Below are positions 58,697-64,000 of a DNA stretch of 64,000 nt, piece after piece (position 1 is the first letter of the stretch; every line of letters begins with the position of its first letter). The DNA comes from Deinococcus sedimenti (GTDB lineage Bacteria; Deinococcota; Deinococci; Deinococcales; Deinococcaceae). A model generated the notes under the pieces. That model saw only the letters and a program-made list of their open reading frames with translations. It ran no database searches and had not been told where the DNA came from. The DNA lies in NCBI RefSeq assembly GCF_014648135.1, contig NZ_BMQN01000001.1, positions 930,001 through 994,000 on the forward strand. The letters run 5' to 3'. A program made the translations under genes and the position numbers.

Positions 58697-59728
58697 ATGC
58701 GTATCCGCCTCGACCCCTGGCCCGTGGACATCCAGGGAGGACAGCTCACCCTGAAAGCCTTCGGCGGCACCCTCGACGACGTGGAAACGCCCCGCTGGGC
58801 CGCCATCTCCGCCCGGCCCATCCCCGAACGACTGAAGCAGGTGTTCGTCGTGGACGGCAAACGCCGCATGGAATCCCGCATCTTCATCGAGGACCCCCAC
58901 GGTCAGAGCGGCCTGGGCGGCTTCGGTGCCTACGTGGTCGGCGCGGTCGAACTGTGCCCGCACGGCACCCGGCAGGCGGAACTGCTGGCCGTGAAGGCCC
59001 AGCGGCTGCTGGCCCACGCCCCGAACCTGCTCGTGGAACCCGCGCAGCTCACGCCCCGCAACCCGCACACCGGGCAGCTGGAATACGCCCCGGCCCCCAT
59101 GGAGGGGCACGATCCGCTGGCGGCCCTGAACACCCTGCAACAGCACATGCTGAGTGCCGAGCAGCGCCTCTCGCACGAACTTGCGTCCCGCGTGCCGCTC
59201 GACGAGACCGACGACCGAGAGTGGCTGACCGCCCTGACCATCCAGGACGGCACCCTGCGCGGCCAGAACCTGAACGGGGCGGTGGTGGGCTGCGTGAAGA
59301 CCATGGAAACCATGTACCTGCCCGCCGACCGCGCCGGACTGCTGAGCGACCTCAAGCCCGGCGAACGCACGCCCATCCTGCGCATGACGTACGAGGGTGG
59401 GCAGTTCACGCGTCTGATCTGGTATGTGCGGCTGTCCGAGGCGGCGTTCTACCAGCACCCGATGAGCGGCGTGATGCGCCTGGAGATGTTCGCGCCCGAC
59501 GACACGGACTTCCTGCCGCCCATCGTGCGTCAGGTGGCGAACCTGTCGGGCATGCTGCTGACGCGGATGGGGAGCCGGGCGCACAAGGACCCGCGCGCGC
59601 CACAGAACCTGATTCCGACGGCGGCGCTGGAGCAGGCGATGAACCGCTCGATGGGCAGCGCGGATCTGGTCACGCGGCGCATCCGGGCGCACATCGCGGC
59701 GACGTTCGGGCAGGGGGCGGTCGCATGA
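58697..59728 (+). CDS. nurA: NurA-family nuclease
   Basis: 343 residues. The NurA domain begins with [15 protein letters not shown] (metal Asp53; DGS in archaeal enzymes is DGK here) and ends with an Asp/His-rich part ([20 protein letters not shown]). NurA resects DNA ends with the HerA motor. The start is 58697, because TAGAAT (58684-58689) ends seven bases before it and overlaps the earlier ATG at 58688. The stop overlaps herA. Confidence 0.85.
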   Translation: MRIRLDPWPVDIQGGQLTLKAFGGTLDDVETPRWAAISARPIPERLKQVFVVDGKRRMESRIFIEDPHGQSGLGGFGAYVVGAVELCPHGTRQAELLAVKAQRLLAHAPNLLVEPAQLTPRNPHTGQLEYAPAPMEGHDPLAALNTLQQHMLSAEQRLSHELASRVPLDETDDREWLTALTIQDGTLRGQNLNGAVVGCVKTMETMYLPADRAGLLSDLKPGERTPILRMTYEGGQFTRLIWYVRLSEAAFYQHPMSGVMRLEMFAPDDTDFLPPIVRQVANLSGMLLTRMGSRAHKDPRAPQNLIPTAALEQAMNRSMGSADLVTRRIRAHIAATFGQGAVA

Positions 59729-61545
59729 CGGGCGTGCAGGGACCGTCGGCCGCGACGGGCGCGGTGGTGGGCATGGTGCTGGGCACGCAGGACGTGACCC
59801 CGGTGAGTTTCTGGTTCGCGGTGCAGCCCGGCGCGAGCATCCAGCTGGACGACCTGGTCGTGGTGGGCACCCGCAAGCCCGACGGGGCCGAGGTGCGCTT
59901 CTACGGGATCGTGGATCACGTCCGCACCCGGCACGAGGGGGTGACGTTCGACAGTGACGTGCAGGACGTCGTGGCGGGCCTGCTGCCCGCGAGTGTCAGT
60001 TACGCGGCGCGGGTGCTGGTCACACGGGTGCACCCGGAGAATTTCATTCCGCCGCAGCCGGGGGACGCGGTGCGGCACGCGCGGGATGCGGACCTGCGCA
60101 TGGCGCTCAGCGCGGACAAGATGGGCGACCGCGCCTTCCCCGGCGGGCTGCTGGCGGACGGGCAGGTGCTGCCGCTGAACTACCGGTTCGTGAACGGTGA
60201 GAACGGCGGGCACATCAACATCAGCGGGATCTCGGGCGTGGCGACGAAGACCAGTTACGCGCTGTTCCTGCTGCATTCGATCTTCCGAAGTGGCGTGATG
60301 GGCGCCTCCGCCTCGGCGGGGCGAGCGCTGATCTTCAACGTGAAGGGCGAGGACCTCCTGTTTCTCGATCAGGCGAACAGGGACGTGGCGGCGCGCGAGG
60401 CGGACGCGCAGGCGCAGAAGGGCCTGCCGCGCACCCGCTACGAGCTGATGAACCTCCCGGCGGAAGCGTTCCGGGACGTGCAGTTCCTCGCGCCGCCCCG
60501 GCCCGGCAGCGCGGCGGGCGCGATCGTCCCGCACGTCGAGCAGCGCGCCAGTGGCGTGACGCCGTTCCTGTACTCGCTGCGGGAGTTCTGCCTGCGGCGC
60601 ATGCTGCCGTACGTGTTCGTGGACCGGGACGCCAGCGTGAACCTGGGCTTCGTGATCGGCAGTATCGAGGACCGCCTGTACCGCCTCGCGCAGGGGGCGG
60701 ACACGCCGTACCTGACCGTGGAGGACTGGCAGCCGGACACCGAGCAGCTGATTGACGAGGACGTGCGCTTCGACGAGCTGGGCGGCGTGCGGATCAGCAC
60801 CTTCCCGCAACTGGTCGCGTACCTGGAGTACAAGCTGCTGGACGCGAACGACGGCGAGGGCGACCGCAAGTGGGTGGGCAAGCAGTCCCCGGCCACGCTG
60901 CAGGCGTTCATCCGGCGGCTGCGGGGCGTGCAGAAGCACCTCACGCCGCTGGTGCGCGGAGACCTGAGCGCCGCTCAGGCCGCGCAGTACCGCCCGGACC
61001 CGCTGAAGCCCGGTGTGCAGACGACCGTGGTGGACATCCACACGCTGTCCGCGACCGCGCAGATGTTCGTGGTGGGCGTCCTCCTGCGCGACCTGTTCGA
61101 ACACAAGGAACGCGTGGGGCGGCAGGACACGGTGTTCGTCGTGCTGGACGAGCTGAACAAGTACGCGCCGCGCGACGGCGACAGCCCCATCAAGGACGTG
61201 CTGCTGGACATCGCCGAACGTGGCCGCAGCCTGGGGATCATCCTGATCGGCGCGCAGCAGACCGCCAGCGAGGTCGAGCGGCGCATCGTGTCCAACGCCG
61301 CGATCCGCGTGGTGGGCCGCCTGGACCTCGCGGAGGCCGAGCGGCCCGAGTACCGCTTCCTTCCGCAGAGTTTCCGCGCGCGGGCGGGCATCCTCCAGCC
61401 GGGCACCATGCTGGTCAGCCAGCCGGACGTGCCCAATCCGGTGCTGGTGAACTACCCGTTCCCAGCCTGGGCGACCCGCAAGGACGAGGTGGACGACCTG
61501 CGCGGCCAGAAGGTGGAGGACGTCGGGGACGACTGGCTGCGCTGA
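59725..61545 (+). CDS. herA: HerA-type ATPase / DNA translocase
   Basis: 606 residues. An N-terminal HAS barrel (residues 10-110) leads to the RecA-like motor. The P-loop reads [11 protein letters not shown] (168-178), lacking the usual Gly before Lys. Walker B is [15 protein letters not shown] (near 468-482), followed by [20 protein letters not shown] and a late [11 protein letters not shown]. HerA forms a hexamer that pumps DNA into NurA for end resection. The ATG overlaps the nurA stop, a conserved pairing in Deinococcus and archaea. Confidence 0.9.
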   Translation: MTGVQGPSAATGAVVGMVLGTQDVTPVSFWFAVQPGASIQLDDLVVVGTRKPDGAEVRFYGIVDHVRTRHEGVTFDSDVQDVVAGLLPASVSYAARVLVTRVHPENFIPPQPGDAVRHARDADLRMALSADKMGDRAFPGGLLADGQVLPLNYRFVNGENGGHINISGISGVATKTSYALFLLHSIFRSGVMGASASAGRALIFNVKGEDLLFLDQANRDVAAREADAQAQKGLPRTRYELMNLPAEAFRDVQFLAPPRPGSAAGAIVPHVEQRASGVTPFLYSLREFCLRRMLPYVFVDRDASVNLGFVIGSIEDRLYRLAQGADTPYLTVEDWQPDTEQLIDEDVRFDELGGVRISTFPQLVAYLEYKLLDANDGEGDRKWVGKQSPATLQAFIRRLRGVQKHLTPLVRGDLSAAQAAQYRPDPLKPGVQTTVVDIHTLSATAQMFVVGVLLRDLFEHKERVGRQDTVFVVLDELNKYAPRDGDSPIKDVLLDIAERGRSLGIILIGAQQTASEVERRIVSNAAIRVVGRLDLAEAERPEYRFLPQSFRARAGILQPGTMLVSQPDVPNPVLVNYPFPAWATRKDEVDDLRGQKVEDVGDDWLR

Positions 61546-61562
61546 AGCGGCCATGAGTTGGT

Positions 61563-61593
61563 GGGACAGGCCTCGCGCGGGCCTGTCCCCCTT
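61563..61593 (+). terminator. Terminator between herA and the anti-sigma gene
   Basis: GGGACAGGCC (61563-61572) pairs with GGCCTGTCCC (61580-61589) around a 7-base loop, then CCTT. Serves the convergent pair. Confidence 0.75.
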
Positions 61594-61608
61594 GCACTCT
61601 GTCACTGG

Positions 61609-62319
61609 TTACAGCTGCTGGATCAGGATGGGTTCCGTGGTGGGCTGCTCGCTGCCTCCCTCGGGTTCGACACTCACGGCGACCGTCTGCCCGGACTGCA
61701 CCCTGGGAATCACGATGCCCTGCCCGTCGAACACGCCGGCGCTGACCGGCTGGCCGTCCTCAATGCGCCACAGCTGGTACACGCGTTCCTGCGGAGCCAG
61801 GGCGTTCAGGTGCACGAACGCGCGTCCGTCGGGCAGCCGGATCAGTTCGCCGATGGCCTGCCCGCCCTGCGTGAGCGGCTGCGTCTGCGCGCCCGGCGTG
61901 TTCTGGTACTGGCTGAGCAGGTCCTGCGGGGTGGGCGGACGCAGAAAGATCACGCCCAGCGTCAGGGCCGCCACGACGCTCAGCAGCATCAGGCGCCAGT
62001 TCATTCGGCCGGTGCGGGCACGGGCGGGGGCAGGCTCGGCGGACGGATCGGGTGCGCCCTGGGGGTACAGGGGCAGGTTGACGGGCGCTGGAGGCGCGGC
62101 GACTTCCCGGTGCAGCCGGGCCATCAGGCGGTCCTCGGCACCTTCAGGCACCTCGGCGGGTGCCAGGGTGTCGGGCAGGCCGTGCAGGAGTTCCAGATCG
62201 GCGCGGTACTCGCGTTGCAGGTCGGGGTCGGCGTCGAGGGCGGCCCGAACGCGCTGCTCGTCAGCCTGGTCCAGCTGCCCGAGGGCGAGGGCCAGCAGGT
62301 CGTCTCGGGTGATGTTCAC
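61609..62319 (-). CDS. Anti-sigma factor, RskA-like, single membrane helix
   Basis: 236 residues. The first 75 form the cytoplasmic sigma-binding domain (LLALALGQLDQADEQRVRAA), without the zinc HxxxCxxC motif. A membrane helix follows at about 110-126 (WRLMLLSVVAALTLGVIF). The outer part (VYQLWRIEDGQPVSAGVFDG, near 176-195) matches the RskA C-terminal fold. It probably holds the sigma factor encoded just upstream until an envelope signal triggers proteolysis. Confidence 0.85.
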   Translation of the reverse strand: MNITRDDLLALALGQLDQADEQRVRAALDADPDLQREYRADLELLHGLPDTLAPAEVPEGAEDRLMARLHREVAAPPAPVNLPLYPQGAPDPSAEPAPARARTGRMNWRLMLLSVVAALTLGVIFLRPPTPQDLLSQYQNTPGAQTQPLTQGGQAIGELIRLPDGRAFVHLNALAPQERVYQLWRIEDGQPVSAGVFDGQGIVIPRVQSGQTVAVSVEPEGGSEQPTTEPILIQQL

Positions 62320-62356
62320 AGGTCACCTCCTTGGTGAAGCGAGCGGAGCGGGGGGT

Positions 62357-62893
62357 TCACGGACGGCTGCCCAGGTGGGTGCGCATGCGGTCGATCGCGG
62401 CGCGCAAGCGGGATTTTACGGTACCGACCGGCAACCCGGTGAGAATGGCGAGTTCGCTGTGCGAGTACCCGCGGTAGTACGCGAGTTCCACGAGGTGCCG
62501 CTGGGTGTCGTCCAGCGTCTGCACGGCGGCCTGGGCCATGATCTGGGCGTCGCTGTCGGCCGAGCGGGTGGGCGAGTCCCAGTCCTCGATTTCCAGTGGG
62601 GTGTCGGGCCGGTCGCGCAGCTCCTGCAGGAACCGGTGGTGGGCGATGCTGACCAGCCAGGTCTTGGCGCTGGCGCGGGCCGGGTCGAAGCGGGCGGCGT
62701 GCCGCCAGGCGTTCATGAAGGCGTCCTGGACGCAGGTTTCCACGTCTTCGGTCTGCCGGAGCATGCGGTGGCCGAGGGAGTACAGCAGTCGCGAGTACCG
62801 GCGGTGCAGTTCACGCAGCGCGTCCTCGGTGCCGTCGGCCATGGCGCGGATCAGCGCCTCGTCCGGCAGGTCGGGATGCAGGAGTGGGGTCAT
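62357..62893 (-). CDS. ECF-type RNA polymerase sigma factor
   Basis: 178 residues from ATG 62893. Region 2 includes LHRRYSRLLYSLGHRML and QDAFMNAWRHAARFDP; region 4 ends in YYRGYSHSELAILTGLPVGT then VKSRLRAAIDRM. It is of the SigK type, usually paired with RskA anti-sigma factors, as here 37 bases downstream. An upstream in-frame extension to 63013 is rejected as non-family sequence. Confidence 0.93.
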   Translation of the reverse strand: MTPLLHPDLPDEALIRAMADGTEDALRELHRRYSRLLYSLGHRMLRQTEDVETCVQDAFMNAWRHAARFDPARASAKTWLVSIAHHRFLQELRDRPDTPLEIEDWDSPTRSADSDAQIMAQAAVQTLDDTQRHLVELAYYRGYSHSELAILTGLPVGTVKSRLRAAIDRMRTHLGSRP

Positions 62894-63026
62894 AGAGTGA
62901 GGTAAGCCTACCAGGGTCGTTCCGCTCCCGGCGCGGCGCATCCTGAGCTGCCGTTCATGCAGGCGGGCGCCGCGGACTGGGTCTGCGGGGGGTGCTGAGC
63001 TGGAGGTCCTCACGGCGGGGCCGGGG

Positions 63027-63284
63027 TCAGCTGCGCGGGGCCGTCACGTCGGCCGGATTCACGGGCGCGACGGAAGCGGCCACGCTCTGCGCGGCGGGCG
63101 CAGGAACGGGAGCGTGGGCGGGTGGGGTCAGGGTCAGGTCATCGCGGAAGCTCTGGGTGCTCTTGCGGAATTCACGCAGGCCGTTGCCGAGGCTCTTACC
63201 GAGCTCCGGGAGCTTGCGGGGGCCGAAGACGACCAGGGCGACGAGCAGCACGACGAGCAGTTCAGCGGGTCCGATGTTGGGCAT
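63027..63284 (-). CDS. tatA: Twin-arginine translocase subunit TatA
   Basis: 85 residues. IGPAELLVVLLVALVVFGPR is the N-terminal membrane helix with the FGP hinge, followed by the amphipathic helix KLPELGKSLGNGLREFRKST and a Pro/Ala-rich tail. GGAG lies eight bases before ATG 63284. TatA oligomers form the path for folded proteins. No tatC lies next to it. Confidence 0.94.
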   Translation of the reverse strand: MPNIGPAELLVVLLVALVVFGPRKLPELGKSLGNGLREFRKSTQSFRDDLTLTPPAHAPVPAPAAQSVAASVAPVNPADVTAPRS

Positions 63285-63509
63285 GGTGGGGTCTCCTGTA
63301 CGGTCTGGGAAGGCGGCCAGACAGGCGCGGGGCCGGTGCTGGGGCGGAGGGTGGAACGGAGGCCCGGGTCGGGTCCCTCGCTTCACCCAGTCATATGCGG
63401 ACCGTGCGTGGTCGGATCAACCCCAGGCGTGGGGATGAAGCCCAGGTGAACGTCGCCACATCACGCGGCGGTCCCCCGGGGCGTCCGCCCGCGGTCTACA
63501 CTCGGGCGC

Positions 63510-64000
<491 letters not shown>

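Noticed and set aside
62894..63013. N-terminal extension of the sigma factor
   Set aside because: The additional 40 residues are Arg/Pro/Ser-rich and unlike region 1 or 2 of any ECF sigma; region 2 begins normally after ATG 62893.

Overview
The window is high-GC DNA from a bacterium that is most likely a Deinococcus. The evidence is the recurring leaderless-promoter arrangement (a TAnnnT -10 box 6 to 8 bases before the start codon, seen at more than eight genes), a NurA/HerA repair pair, a DdrI-type Crp/Fnr regulator, and the overall protein flavour. Genus is an inference; no rRNA gene is present.

Positions 1 to about 40,110 are a temperate siphophage prophage whose left end lies outside the window. 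Its right end abuts a tRNA-Leu(CAA) gene at 40,111-40,192, with a tyrosine integrase (39,077-39,982) beside it. From left to right: a leftward replication block (SF2 helicase cut by the window edge, archaeo-eukaryotic prim-pol); a regulatory gap with two divergent promoters, palindromes and a rightward repressor-like gene (4,243-4,848); a 630-bp gap filled with an unusual conserved repeat; small early genes including a RusA resolvase and an HExxH protein (5,482-9,342); packaging and head genes (small and large terminase, portal, scaffold, decoration, capsid); connector and tail genes including a -1 frameshifted tail-assembly chaperone, a 1,667-residue tape measure and a 1,016-residue tip protein with FN3 domains; unknown genes with duplicated regulated leaders (27,262-29,724); baseplate or fibre genes (30,365-33,867); two holin-like proteins and an amidase endolysin; and a leftward lysogeny/moron block holding a type IV prepilin-like protein and five uncharacterised genes that lead to the integrase.

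The least conventional feature of the prophage is its non-coding layer. Eight same-strand copies of a 20-21 bp core lie only between genes (4,924-5,385; 27,042-27,178; 29,824-29,934), four of them linked to a second 30-bp box. The first eight bases of the core recur, inverted, in the probable operator of the repressor gene, so a stoperator-like control system is one testable reading; an antitermination RNA is another. Several intrinsic terminators sit between a promoter and the start of the very gene it serves, which also points to control by readthrough.

From 40,231 the window is host chromosome: purD with a metallo-hydrolase and a small membrane protein; an RNHCP protein and a membrane protein; a MOSC protein; the nadB-nadC-nadA operon for de novo NAD; a methyltransferase; two CheY-like regulators flanking a TetR regulator; a TAXI-type TRAP transporter; an orphan amino-acid-type ABC ATPase; an MFS transporter; a histone-deacetylase-family protein; a Crp/Fnr regulator; nurA-herA; an ECF sigma/anti-sigma pair; tatA; and the start of a pseudouridine synthase. 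Two copies of a 134-bp MITE-like palindromic element, with compensating changes in both hairpins, sit between convergent gene pairs at 44,159 and 55,385.
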